Shown one piece after another: positions 44,135 to 51,741 of a DNA stretch of 64,000 nucleotides. The notes under the pieces were generated by a model, which searched no databases, was not told the DNA's origin, and saw only the letters and a program-made list of their open reading frames with translations. Numbering within the stretch: position 1 is the stretch's first letter; every line of letters starts with the position of its first letter. The stretch comes from Psychrobacillus sp. FSL H8-0483 (lineage in GTDB: Bacteria; Bacillota; Bacilli; Bacillales_A; Planococcaceae): positions 1,719,501 to 1,783,500 of the forward strand of contig NZ_CP152052.1 of NCBI RefSeq assembly GCF_038637725.1, given 5' to 3'. Position numbers and translations under genes: made by a program.

Positions 44135-45040
44135 ATGAAAGATGTATATTTATTAAGTGGTTTCTTAGGAAGTGGAAAAACTTCTTTATTATCAAATATG
44201 ATTGAACAATTTAAAGCAGATGGTATAAAGCCAGCAGTTATTATGAATGAATTAGGGAAGCTACCATTCGATAGTAGAGCTGTAGATAGTGATGTACCAT
44301 TAAAAGAGATGCTAGAAGGCTGTATTTGCTGCACAGGTTCAGAAAAAATGGAAGCGCAGCTGCAGATGCTATTAGAAGGTGAACCTTTTGATGTTTTATT
44401 AATAGAAACAACTGGAGCAGCTCATCCAGTGGAAGCGATGGATGCTGTATTTTCTCCTTTGTTTGCAAGTAAATTAAATATGAAGGGGATTATTACAGTA
44501 GCAGATTGTAAGAGATGGTTGGACCGCGACAAAATGACGCCTCAAACTAGAATGCTGTTCACAGAGCAAATAAGACATGCTCACTTAATAATAGCAAACA
44601 AAGTAGATTTATTAACTGAATCAGAAATTGCAACCGTTACCATGCAAATTCAAGCACTTAATAATAATGCGTCGATCATACAAACTTCCAATAGTAAAAT
44701 ACCTCTCAAGCTAATAACACAACTGGAAGCAACCTTTCATGAAAAAGAAGTACAAGAAGCGGCTATAGGAAAACAGCTCTCACTATCTTCTCGACTACAT
44801 ACGTTTAAAGAAGCAGTCGATCAAGAAGAATTTGAGGAATGGGTAAAAGGCCTTCCTGACACTGTGTATCGAATGAAAGGGTATGTTCCGCTGAAGGGCC
44901 ATAAGAATCCATATCTATTTCAGTACGCATATGGGATGGTACAATGGCTACCAGAATATATGAAGATGCCTTCTCAAATTGTGATTATCGGGGATCAAGT
45001 AGATAAAGTAGAAATAATCAGAGGTACGTCAAATGATTGA
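44135..45040 (+). CDS. CobW/COG0523 family GTPase (putative metallochaperone)
   Basis: A 301-residue G3E GTPase. The P-loop is GFLGSGKTS at 9-17, the metal-binding CICC of the family at 63-66 (EGCICCTG), Walker B LIETTGAAHP and the base-specificity motif NKVD. The C-terminal CobW domain is short. COG0523 proteins deliver Zn, Co or Fe to target enzymes; no Zur-type site was seen upstream, so the metal is open. AAAGGAG precedes the ATG; it overlaps the next gene by 8 bp. Confidence 0.87.
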   Translation: MKDVYLLSGFLGSGKTSLLSNMIEQFKADGIKPAVIMNELGKLPFDSRAVDSDVPLKEMLEGCICCTGSEKMEAQLQMLLEGEPFDVLLIETTGAAHPVEAMDAVFSPLFASKLNMKGIITVADCKRWLDRDKMTPQTRMLFTEQIRHAHLIIANKVDLLTESEIATVTMQIQALNNNASIIQTSNSKIPLKLITQLEATFHEKEVQEAAIGKQLSLSSRLHTFKEAVDQEEFEEWVKGLPDTVYRMKGYVPLKGHKNPYLFQYAYGMVQWLPEYMKMPSQIVIIGDQVDKVEIIRGTSND

Positions 45041-45293
45041 AGCATTTAGACTATTGTATAAAGACAGAAAGTCAATGGATGCAATTCAAACAATAGAAGC
45101 TATACGTACTGTAATCAAATCAGAGCTATTAGATGAATTTACTCACCCAAGAGCAAGGCAATCTATTGAAAAAAAGTATGCCCTTGCTCAAGAGCGAATT
45201 AAAAATAGCAACTTATCGATAAATCAAAAACAAATGATTTTAGACGCCTATTTTGATGAATATACAAAACTGTCAACAGAGTATGAGATCTAA
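45033..45293 (+). CDS. 86-residue protein of unknown function
   Basis: A helical, charged protein without membrane segments. It begins with an ATG inside the end of the CobW gene (8-bp overlap), so it is translationally coupled to it. I recognise no domain. Its 3' end has a duplicated remnant at 47127-47159, which shows the gene predates the CAP duplication. Confidence 0.65.
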   Translation: MIEAFRLLYKDRKSMDAIQTIEAIRTVIKSELLDEFTHPRARQSIEKKYALAQERIKNSNLSINQKQMILDAYFDEYTKLSTEYEI

Positions 45294-46281
45294 TATTTAT
45301 GCATAGTGGTTATGTTATCCAATAATCGGTTGTGGAAGATGCGTTACTATCAATAAAATCGATCGAAATGGTCGTTAAGGAATATTTTATGGAATTTTTT
45401 CTTCTAATTTTGTGTTTACAATAGGGGGGCACAACAGAAGGAGGAAAATGAAAATGATTAAAAAACATTCAATCATGGTTGGATTACTTGCAGGTGGCTT
45501 ATTACTTTCTACAAATACAGCTGAAGCATCGATGACAACTGGAAATTCACAAACTACTTCCGAGGCAAATACATCCGTTAATTATCAATGGCAGTCTCCG
45601 TATAAAGTTATAAATAATTACAATTTAAATAACTTAGATATTCAAAATCTTATCAATGAGAGTTTAACGACTCTAAAACCGATTATAATGAAAGAACTAC
45701 AAGGAGCACAGAAATCTATCGACACTGAGAAAGTCCAAGAGTATAAGAAGCCAGTAAAAACAGAAAAAGCACCAGTAGTTAAAAAACCGGTAGAAAAAGA
45801 AAAAGCACCTATAGTTGAAAAACCAGTAGCAGAAAAACCAGCTACTCCTGTAACACCGCCAGTAGTGAAGGAACCAGTAAAAGAAAACAATGAAGCGGTA
45901 AAAGTTTCTTCAGTAATCCAACAAGTAGTCGACTTAACAAACCAAGAACGTGCAAAAGCTGGATTAAAACCATTACAATTGGATACAAAGCTTACACAAT
46001 CTGCACAAGCAAAATCTCAAGATATGAAGGATAAAAACTATTTCGATCATACGAGTCCAACATACGGATCACCATTTGACCAAATGAAAGCATTTGGAGT
46101 TACGTATAGTTCAGCGGCAGAAAATATCGCTATGGGACAACGTAGTGCAACTGAAGTAATGAATGCTTGGATGACATCACCAGGACATAAAGCAAACATA
46201 ATGAATCCATCATATACACATATCGGAGTAGGTTTATCGGATAGTGGATATTACTGGACACAACAATTTATCGGTAAATAA
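45261..46281 (+). repeat. Tandem duplication, copy 1 (end of 86-residue gene plus CAP gene)
   Basis: The unit begins within the last 33 bp of the 86-residue gene and runs through the upstream region and the whole first CAP gene. It is offset by 1866 bp from copy 2 at the left end. Similarity is partial in the upstream region and signal-peptide part, and very high over the last 390 bp. Confidence 0.8.
45454..46281 (+). CDS. Secreted CAP/SCP-domain protein, copy 1
   Basis: A protein of about 275 residues with a signal peptide (cleavage likely after AEA), an Asn-rich region, a Lys/Pro/Val/Glu-rich linker with repeated EKAPVVKKPVEK-like units, and a C-terminal CAP (SCP/PR1) domain of about 125 residues. 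The domain has QERAKAGLKPLQLD, KNYFDHTSPTYGSPFDQM, AENIAMGQRS and WMTSPGHKANIMNPSYTHIG, which places it with Bacillus YkwD. I chose the second ATG (45454) because AAGGAGG is 9 bp upstream; the ATG at 45448 leaves 3 bp. Role probably in the envelope or spore; not established. Confidence 0.87.
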   Translation: MIKKHSIMVGLLAGGLLLSTNTAEASMTTGNSQTTSEANTSVNYQWQSPYKVINNYNLNNLDIQNLINESLTTLKPIIMKELQGAQKSIDTEKVQEYKKPVKTEKAPVVKKPVEKEKAPIVEKPVAEKPATPVTPPVVKEPVKENNEAVKVSSVIQQVVDLTNQERAKAGLKPLQLDTKLTQSAQAKSQDMKDKNYFDHTSPTYGSPFDQMKAFGVTYSSAAENIAMGQRSATEVMNAWMTSPGHKANIMNPSYTHIGVGLSDSGYYWTQQFIGK

Positions 46282-46288
46282 TATAGTA

Positions 46289-46330
46289 AATAGCCTATCT
46301 AGATTTTTTAACTAGATAGGCTATTTTTAT
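46289..46330 (+). terminator. Terminator of CAP copy 1
   Basis: AATAGCCTATCTAG and CTAGATAGGCTATT form a 14-bp perfect stem followed by Ts. It differs from the terminator of copy 2, so it lies outside the duplicated unit. Confidence 0.9.
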
Positions 46331-46420
46331 TATTAAGGCTTAAGAGAAGCGCATAGCACTCTTTAGTTGCAAAAGCTGTTCACAGACGTTTCTGGGTAGC
46401 TCTGGAATGGATTTTAGTCA

Positions 46421-46510
46421 CATCAAAACAGCACTAATCTGTTGCCTAAAGTTGCAGGAAGGCGACAGAAGGATAAAAGCCACTAGATTACCGAAAAAGG
46501 AGAGAGGGCT
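46421..46510 (+). repeat. Alpha-family repeat, copy 4, left half
   Basis: TCAAAACAGCACTAATCTG, GCAGGAAGGCGACAGAAGG and GATTACCGAAAAAGGAGAGA follow the order of alpha copies 1 and 2. It breaks off in AGAGAGGGCT (46501-46510), the left arm of what appears to be the internal alpha hairpin. Confidence 0.65.
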
Positions 46511-46533
46511 TTCCAATAGCTCATAAATTGAAG

Positions 46534-46573
46534 CAGGTGTAGAAAAACGAGTCTTTTTCTACATCTGTTTTTT
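46534..46573. repeat. Terminator-like hairpin inside the repeat mosaic
   Basis: CAGGTGTAGAAAAA and TTTTTCTACATCTG pair with one wobble around CGAGTC and are followed by a T-run. No gene ends here, so it is probably part of the repeat cargo. Confidence 0.6.
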
Positions 46574-46589
46574 GTAGGCAATTGATTGT

Positions 46590-46945
46590 AGTGAAAGACA
46601 GCGGGAACAGCAGATGTTTTCTGCACCGAAAGCGAAGCGGCATGTGTGAGCTGAAGGCACCGCAGGAGCGAACAAAGTTACAAGGGCTAAGAACGCCACA
46701 TACAATGGAAGGCAATCTAAGTTCGCCGCGTCCTGCTCCTGCGCAAAGCTCGTCGCAAAAGTTCTGTGCTCCTGCGCAAAGCTCGTCGCAAAAGTTCTGT
46801 GCTCCTGCGCAAAGCTCGTCGCAAAAGAACTTTTGCGGCAACGATTGCATGACCCACATCCTGTGGGCCTCAACGCCTTTGTGACCAACATCGTGTTGGT
46901 CTGAGGAGACTGAAGCCATTCCTCGGAAAGCGTCCGTCTGGAACT
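46590..46945 (+). repeat. Beta-family block, copy 5 (enlarged)
   Basis: It contains CACCGCAGGAGCGAAC, CCCACATCCTGTGGG, AACGCCTTTGTGACCAACAT, GTGTTGG and the end CGGAAAGCGTCCGTCTGG. These follow the order of the complete elements, but the block is about twice their length and includes a 33-bp tandem repeat. Long open frames on both strands here have no ribosome binding site and reflect GC-rich repeat sequence. Confidence 0.6.
46735..46827 (+). repeat. 33-bp tandem repeat, nearly three units
   Basis: Units start at 46735, 46768 and 46801, each GCTCCTGCGCAAAGCTCGTC followed by GCAAAAGTTCTGT; the third unit diverges after 27 bases. Units one and two are identical. The period of 33 keeps frame, which explains the repetitive frames across it. 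Confidence 0.9.
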
Positions 46946-47002
46946 AAAATCAAAACATAGAAAAAGGGGACCATCTCTCAGTCAATGTATGACTTTAGGG
47001 AC

Positions 47003-47095
47003 AGCCCTCTCTTCTAAAAATCGCACGGTAGTCTTGCTAGCAGGTCTTACGCGGAAATCGAGCGGATTTTCGGCAGGTAACAACATAATCGTTTA
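47003..47095 (+). repeat. Alpha-family repeat, copy 4, right half
   Basis: It opens with AGCCCTCTCT (47003-47012), the inverted copy of the arm at 46501-46510, then ATCGCACGGTAGTC, which corresponds to ATCGCGCGGTAATG of alpha copy 1. The tail differs from the other copies. It then contains a CGGAAATCGAGCGGATTTTCGGC-like stretch resembling the end of beta copy 3. Confidence 0.5.
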
Positions 47096-47126
47096 ACAAA
47101 GCCTTTTTTATCTGTATATCTATGAA

Positions 47127-47159
47127 AATACAAAACTGTCAACAGAGTTTGATATCTAA
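47127..47159 (+). pseudogene. Duplicated 3' remnant of the 86-residue gene
   Basis: The 33 bases correspond to the last codons and stop of the 86-residue gene (45261-45293), with a few substitutions. No upstream part of the gene is present, so it marks the left breakpoint of the CAP duplication. Confidence 0.65.
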
Positions 47160-47318
47160 TATCTAAGCAGAATGGTTATGATCTCCAATAATCGTTTGTT
47201 AAATATACGTTTATATCAATATATTCATTCGAAATGGTCGTAATGGGATATTTTATGGAAATTTTTCTTCTAATTTTATGTTTACAATAGGGGTGCACAA
47301 AAGAAGGAGGAAATGAAA

Positions 47319-48164
47319 ATGAACAAAAAACATACGATAATAGCTGGAATACTTGCAGGTGGCTTATTTCTCTCCACTAATACAGCAGATGCAGCTTCTA
47401 TGGCACCAAGTAATTCAAATACTACTTCTGAGGCAAATACATCCGTTATTTATCAAGGGCAGTCTCCGTATAAAGTTATAAATAATTACAATTTAAATAA
47501 CATAGATATTCAAAATCTCATCAATGAGAGCTTAACGACTCTAAAACCTATTATTATGAAAGAACTACAAGGAGCTCAGAAATCTATCGACACTGAGAAA
47601 GTCCAAGAGTATAAGAAACCAGTAAAAACAGAAAAAGCACCAGTAGTTAAAAAACCGGTAGAAAAAGAAAAAGAAAAAGCACCAGTAGCAGAAAAACCAG
47701 TAGCAGAAAAACCATCTACTCCAGCTACTCCTGTAACACCGCCAGTAGTGAAGGAACCAGTAAAAGAAAACAATGAAGCGGTAAAAGTTTCTTCAGTTAT
47801 CCAACAAGTAGTAGACTTAACAAACCAAGAGCGTGCGAAAGCTGGATTAAAACCATTACAATTGGATACAAAGCTTACACAATCTGCACAAGCAAAATCT
47901 CAAGATATGAAGGATAAAAACTATTTCGATCATACGAGTCCAACATACGGATCACCTTTTGACCAAATGAAAGCATTTGGAGTTACGTATAGTTCAGCGG
48001 CAGAAAATATCGCTATGGGACAACGTAGTGCAACTGAAGTAATGAATGCTTGGATGACATCACCAGGACATAAAGCAAATATTATGAATCCATCATATAC
48101 ACATATCGGAGTAGGTTTATCTGATAGTGGATACTACTGGACACAACAATTTATCGGTAAATAA
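47319..48164 (+). CDS. Secreted CAP/SCP-domain protein, copy 2
   Basis: A protein of about 281 residues and tandem paralogue of the gene at 45454. It has a signal peptide, Lys/Pro-rich linker with two short insertions compared with copy 1 (extra EK and PSTPA-type units), and a CAP domain identical in protein sequence to copy 1 over about 125 residues. I chose the ATG at 47319 because AAGGAGG is 8 bp upstream; the ATG at 47313 leaves 2 bp. Both copies keep intact signals, so both are probably expressed. Confidence 0.87.
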   Translation: MNKKHTIIAGILAGGLFLSTNTADAASMAPSNSNTTSEANTSVIYQGQSPYKVINNYNLNNIDIQNLINESLTTLKPIIMKELQGAQKSIDTEKVQEYKKPVKTEKAPVVKKPVEKEKEKAPVAEKPVAEKPSTPATPVTPPVVKEPVKENNEAVKVSSVIQQVVDLTNQERAKAGLKPLQLDTKLTQSAQAKSQDMKDKNYFDHTSPTYGSPFDQMKAFGVTYSSAAENIAMGQRSATEVMNAWMTSPGHKANIMNPSYTHIGVGLSDSGYYWTQQFIGK

Positions 48165-48168
48165 TAGT

Positions 48169-48208
48169 GAAAAGTCATATCAAGTTTTATACTTGACATG
48201 ACTTTTCT
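48169..48208. terminator. Terminator shared by CAP copy 2 and the MATE gene
   Basis: AAAAGTCATATCAAGT and ACTTGACATGACTTTT pair with one mismatch around TTTAT. Its sequence differs from the terminator of copy 1. Confidence 0.8.
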
Positions 48209-48212
48209 TCTT

Positions 48213-49574
48213 TTATTCATCTCCAAATGATTTAGCAATTTTACGTTGTAAATAGAAAAGACGAGTACCAAGCGTCAACGCTCCTAAAGTGAGTCCTACT
48301 ATTAATCCAATCCAGTATCCAAACCGCTCAAAAGATGTATATGTAGCAATTAAATAACCAGTTGGTAAACCAATTATCCAATACGAAATAATTGCCATGA
48401 TGAACGTAATTGTTACATCTTTATATCCTCGTAATGCTCCTTGTACAGGTGCTTGAATAGCATCTGATAACTGGAACAATGCTGCAAAGAAGAAAAACTC
48501 AACGGTTAAAGTGATGACATATGGATCGTCCGTATATAAAGAGGCAATAGGTTCCCTAAGCAATAAAAGAATGGACGAAGAAATAAAGCTAAAAAATACT
48601 GCTGATCCGACACTTAACCAACTATAAGTCTTTGCGTCATTATAGCGTTTTGCTCCTATTGCATGTCCAACTAAAATAGTTGCACCCATGGATATACTTA
48701 ACGGAACCATATAAAGCAAGGAAGTGAAATTCATTGCAATTTGATGGGCTGAAATAACTTCCGTAGAATAGGTACTCATGAGAATTGTAACTGCAGAGAA
48801 AATGGTAGTTTCCGCAAAAAGAGATAATCCAATCGGTAAACCAATCTTTGTTAATACGCCGAATTTGGAAAGGGAAGGCTTGCTCCAACCTTTAAATATA
48901 GATAGTTCCACGAATGGCCTTTTCCGAGCAACAATTATAACGGCGATGACTAAAATGAACCAATAGGTGAGAGCAGAACCAAGACCTGCACCGACTCCTC
49001 CAAGAGCCGGAAAACCAAATTTACCATAAATAAATACATAATTTAGGAAAATATTAATAGGTACAGATAATAACGTAATAAACATCGAAACCCTTGTTCG
49101 TGCTAAAGCATCAATAAACGATCTGAGTACACTATATAGAAATAAAGGAATTAGACCAATACACATCATGTATAAATATTTCTTCGCTACAATGCGTACA
49201 CTATCTTCAAGAGGTATAAGATGTAAAACAGGATCAATTAGAAAAACAATACCAATAAATACGAGAAAAGCTAATAATAGTGCAATATAAAATCCTTGTT
49301 GAACAAAAGTACGTACATCTTCCTTCTTTTTTGCACCGATTAATTGTGCTACAATTGGCGTAATGCCTATTAAAATACCGGTTAGTCCAGTATAAACAGG
49401 CACCCAAATAGATGAACCAATAGAAACACCTGCTAAATGATCAATACTATATTTGCTCGTCATTAAGATATCAAAAAAGGTCATTAAATAGAGCGCAACC
49501 TGTGTGATTAAAATGGGTGCTACAATTTTAATCATATACTTGCTTTTTTCTGGGAGTGTTTTCGTTTCGTGCAT
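48213..49574 (-). CDS. MATE family efflux transporter
   Basis: A 453-residue membrane protein with twelve predicted helices in two similar halves, typical of NorM-type MATE exporters (QVALYLMTFFDILMTSKYS, GVGAGLGSALTYW, ETTIFSAVTILMS, AHQIAMNFTSLLYM). It exports cationic compounds using Na+ or H+; the substrate is unknown. AAAGGATG lies upstream of the ATG. It is divergent from the MurG-like gene with only 45 bp between start codons. Confidence 0.9.
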   Translation of the reverse strand: MHETKTLPEKSKYMIKIVAPILITQVALYLMTFFDILMTSKYSIDHLAGVSIGSSIWVPVYTGLTGILIGITPIVAQLIGAKKKEDVRTFVQQGFYIALLLAFLVFIGIVFLIDPVLHLIPLEDSVRIVAKKYLYMMCIGLIPLFLYSVLRSFIDALARTRVSMFITLLSVPINIFLNYVFIYGKFGFPALGGVGAGLGSALTYWFILVIAVIIVARKRPFVELSIFKGWSKPSLSKFGVLTKIGLPIGLSLFAETTIFSAVTILMSTYSTEVISAHQIAMNFTSLLYMVPLSISMGATILVGHAIGAKRYNDAKTYSWLSVGSAVFFSFISSSILLLLREPIASLYTDDPYVITLTVEFFFFAALFQLSDAIQAPVQGALRGYKDVTITFIMAIISYWIIGLPTGYLIATYTSFERFGYWIGLIVGLTLGALTLGTRLFYLQRKIAKSFGDE

Positions 49575-49619
49575 TTGGCATTCATCCTTTAAAGTTTTAA
49601 AATAGTTAGGAGATTATAA

Positions 49620-50696
49620 ATGAATAATAACACAATTGTATTGACAGGTGGAGGAACCGCTGGTCATGTTTCATTAAATGAAGCAATTATTCCCGAATTA
49701 CTAAAAAAAGATTATACCGTCCATTATATCGGGTCACACAATGGCATTGAGAAATCCATCATTCAAAAAAACTTTCCATTCATATCGTACCATGCGATTT
49801 CCAATGGTAAATTAAGAAGATATTTTTCTATTAAAAATTTCTCTGATCCGTTCAAGGTGTTATATGGAACATTACAAGCACTAAGCGTATTAAGAAAAGT
49901 AAAGCCTTCGATTGTATTTTCAAAAGGTGGATTTGTTTCAGTTCCAGTCGTCCTTGCCGCTAAACTCATGAATATTCCAGTTGTGATACATGAATCTGAT
50001 ATAACACCAGGACTTGCGAACAAAATTTCGATAAATTTTGCAGAACAAATTTTTACTGTCTTTGAAGAAACGTTGAAATATCTACCAAAAGAAAAAGCTA
50101 CATCGATCGGCGCAATTATTCGTACAGATTTATTTCATGGTGATGAACAACTTGCTGAGCAGATAACAGGATTACAAGCAACAAAAGAAACAATCATAGT
50201 TATGGGTGGTAGCCAAGGTTCCGCCAAAATTAATGAAGTAATAAAGGAAAATATAGATGTTTTAACGAAACGATATCAGATTATTCATCTTTGTGGTAAA
50301 GGGAATTTAGATGCAACTTTAGTTGGGAAACCTAATTATGTTGCTTTCGAATATGTAACAGACGAATTGCCACATTTATTAAAAATGGCTAATTATGTAA
50401 TAACTCGTGCGGGTTCTAACTCTATATTTGAGTTTTTAGAACTAAAAAAACCGATGCTGCTCATTCCTTTATCTATTCAAGCGAGTAGAGGAGATCAAAT
50501 ATTAAATGCAAAATTCTTTGAGGAAAAAGGATATGCTCTCATGTTGGAAGAAGAGAATCTAACTCCAATTACTTTTATGGAATTTATGAAGAAACTAGTT
50601 GATAATAAAGAAGAAATAATAGATAAACAATGTTCTGCTTCCTCTTCCAAAACTCCGGAACAATTTACTGAACTGTTACTAACGTATAAAAAATAA
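49620..50696 (+). CDS. MurG-like UDP-GlcNAc transferase (GT28)
   Basis: A 358-residue two-domain GT-B glycosyltransferase. GGGTAGHVSLN at residues 10-20, FSKGGFVSVPV, HESDITPGLANK and GGSQGSAKIN match MurG, which adds GlcNAc to lipid I to form lipid II; RAGSNSIFEFLELKKPMLLI is the donor-binding part. It is not within a mur/division cluster here, and Bacillus species often carry extra MurG-like genes outside that cluster. It may be a second MurG or a paralogue with another acceptor. AGGAGAT precedes the ATG. Confidence 0.82.
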   Translation: MNNNTIVLTGGGTAGHVSLNEAIIPELLKKDYTVHYIGSHNGIEKSIIQKNFPFISYHAISNGKLRRYFSIKNFSDPFKVLYGTLQALSVLRKVKPSIVFSKGGFVSVPVVLAAKLMNIPVVIHESDITPGLANKISINFAEQIFTVFEETLKYLPKEKATSIGAIIRTDLFHGDEQLAEQITGLQATKETIIVMGGSQGSAKINEVIKENIDVLTKRYQIIHLCGKGNLDATLVGKPNYVAFEYVTDELPHLLKMANYVITRAGSNSIFEFLELKKPMLLIPLSIQASRGDQILNAKFFEEKGYALMLEEENLTPITFMEFMKKLVDNKEEIIDKQCSASSSKTPEQFTELLLTYKK

Positions 50697-50719
50697 GGGA
50701 TGTTAAACTACATTTTTGT

Positions 50720-50765
50720 TATTTGGTAGAATCCAGTTGCTTTCTTCGGGCGAACCGACAAGGAC
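50720..50765 (+). repeat. Repeat fragment related to the inverted repeat at 30394
   Basis: GTTATTTGGTAGAATCC followed by GTTGCTTTCTTCGG matches the left part of the 30387-30420 sequence, and the downstream AACAGCACC block matches 30470-30481. The right arm of the inverted repeat is lost. Confidence 0.5.
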
Positions 50766-50797
50766 AACAGTAAAAAATAACAGCACCAAAAAATAAG

Positions 50798-50833
50798 AAA
50801 CTCCCGTCAAATAAACTATTTGGCGGGAGTTTA
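50798..50833. terminator. Bidirectional hairpin terminator
   Basis: AAACTCCCGTCAAATA and ATTTGGCGGGAGTTT pair with one wobble around AACT. It lies between the convergent MurG-like and GNAT genes. Confidence 0.8.
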
Positions 50834-50836
50834 TGT

Positions 50837-51382
50837 TTACATAGCTTGTTCTTCATCTAAATCTTGTTGCATCATAACTAAATGGAACAAATCTTTTGGA
50901 ATATAGTATAAATCAAATACTTCCTGTTTTTTGTTGATTTCTGAGTAGATATAATGGTGGGAATCGTTCGCTTTTAATGCGTAACGAAGTTTTTCCGTGG
51001 CACGAATACTTTTCGTGTTGATTTTCCGAATGCGTAAAAATACGGTGTGGATGTTTAGCTCAAAAAACAGTTCCTCTAAAAATTGTTCTTTTGCTTTTTT
51101 ATTATAGCCAAGTCCTTGGAATGGAGTACCTATCCATGTGCCTAAAAAACCAGCGCCATCTTCCACATCAAATAAATTGATCGTACCAATTGGTTGACCG
51201 AAATCACTCACAATTGTTCGGGAAATGACCTTCCCATTTTCTTCATCTTCCATTAGTTGTTTGGTTAAAAACCAATACTCGTCTGCTGAATAAGCTTTTT
51301 GACGTACATATGGCAGTATGGTTGAATCGGACATAAGTTCATAGAGAGAAGTACATTCATGCAAATCTCGTTTTTTAATCAC
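50837..51382 (-). CDS. GNAT family N-acetyltransferase
   Basis: A 181-residue protein with the GNAT fold: IVSDFGQPIGTINLFDVED (beta strand 4), TWIGTPFQGLGYNKKAKEQF (acetyl-CoA loop) and RKINTKSIRATEKLRY (motif B). The layout is like ribosomal-protein alanine acetyltransferases, but the acceptor is unknown. It starts with an ATG at 51382 preceded by GGAGG on the minus strand. Confidence 0.85.
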   Translation of the reverse strand: MIKKRDLHECTSLYELMSDSTILPYVRQKAYSADEYWFLTKQLMEDEENGKVISRTIVSDFGQPIGTINLFDVEDGAGFLGTWIGTPFQGLGYNKKAKEQFLEELFFELNIHTVFLRIRKINTKSIRATEKLRYALKANDSHHYIYSEINKKQEVFDLYYIPKDLFHLVMMQQDLDEEQAM

Positions 51383-51465
51383 AAAAAGCGCCTCCTAAAA
51401 GAACCAAAAATGAGCATAGTCATCCTAGTTTCCCTGAAATTTTTCATTTCGAATTGCATAAAAAA

Positions 51466-51534
51466 TTTCGGGGTAGGAATCGAACCTACTAGGACCAGCT
51501 CAAAACTGGTGGCGCACCATTTGCCTTCCCTCGG
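51466..51534 (-). tRNA. tRNA-like sequence, possible tRNA-Gln(UUG) pseudogene
   Basis: On the minus strand there is a perfect T arm (GTAGG, TTCGATT, CCTAC), a perfect 5-bp anticodon arm (ACCAG, TTTTGAG, CTGGT; anticodon UUG), a 4-nt variable loop and a D-like arm (GGC, AAATGGTGC, GCC). The 3' acceptor strand CCCGAAA is followed by a T-run and has no encoded CCA. The 5' acceptor strand reads CCGAGGG and pairs at only three of seven positions. Base 26 is missing between the D and anticodon arms. The mix of intact and broken parts suggests a decaying tRNA or a tRNA-like regulatory RNA. Confidence 0.45.
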
Positions 51535-51550
51535 CAAAGTGAACTTTGCC
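51533..51550. repeat. Small palindrome beside the tRNA-like sequence
   Basis: GGCAAAG and CTTTGCC pair perfectly around TGAA. It abuts the 5' end of the tRNA-like sequence. Confidence 0.6.
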
Positions 51551-51741
51551 TTATAAAATTATTTGCATTAATAATATACTTCGTTTTGCTCGTTTTGCAT
51601 AGTATAAAATCTTGTCAATATTATTAAATGTTTGTAAAAAAAATATTAGTATAATATTTAGTTTAAATACTTGTATGTTTTCCTGTAAATACATATGATA
51701 AAAAGATATAGTTTAGAACTTGATAGGAGATTGTTTAAGAA
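51551..51741. other. AT-rich upstream region of the PAS-GGDEF gene
   Basis: Together with the tRNA-like sequence this makes a gap of about 360 bp. It is very AT-rich and probably holds the promoter of the PAS-GGDEF gene, but I could not pick a convincing -35/-10 pair. Confidence 0.4.

Larger units (their letters stand above)
46331..47126. other. 800-bp gene-free stretch between the CAP copies
   Basis: It consists almost entirely of repeat sequence: alpha left half, a hairpin, an enlarged beta block with a 33-bp tandem repeat, and alpha right half. No supported gene was found. Confidence 0.65.
47127..48164 (+). repeat. Tandem duplication, copy 2
   Basis: It matches 45261-46281, with small indels in the upstream region and the Pro/Lys linker. 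The last 390 bp differ from copy 1 at only about nine positions by eye. Confidence 0.8.

Noticed and set aside
46735..46827. CRISPR array
   Set aside because: The units are contiguous tandem repeats without unique spacers.
46521..46919. Cys-rich repetitive open frames on the minus strand (CDELCAGAQNF units)
   Set aside because: They arise from the 33-bp tandem repeat in a GC-rich intergenic block, have no ribosome binding site and are mirrored by open frames on the other strand.
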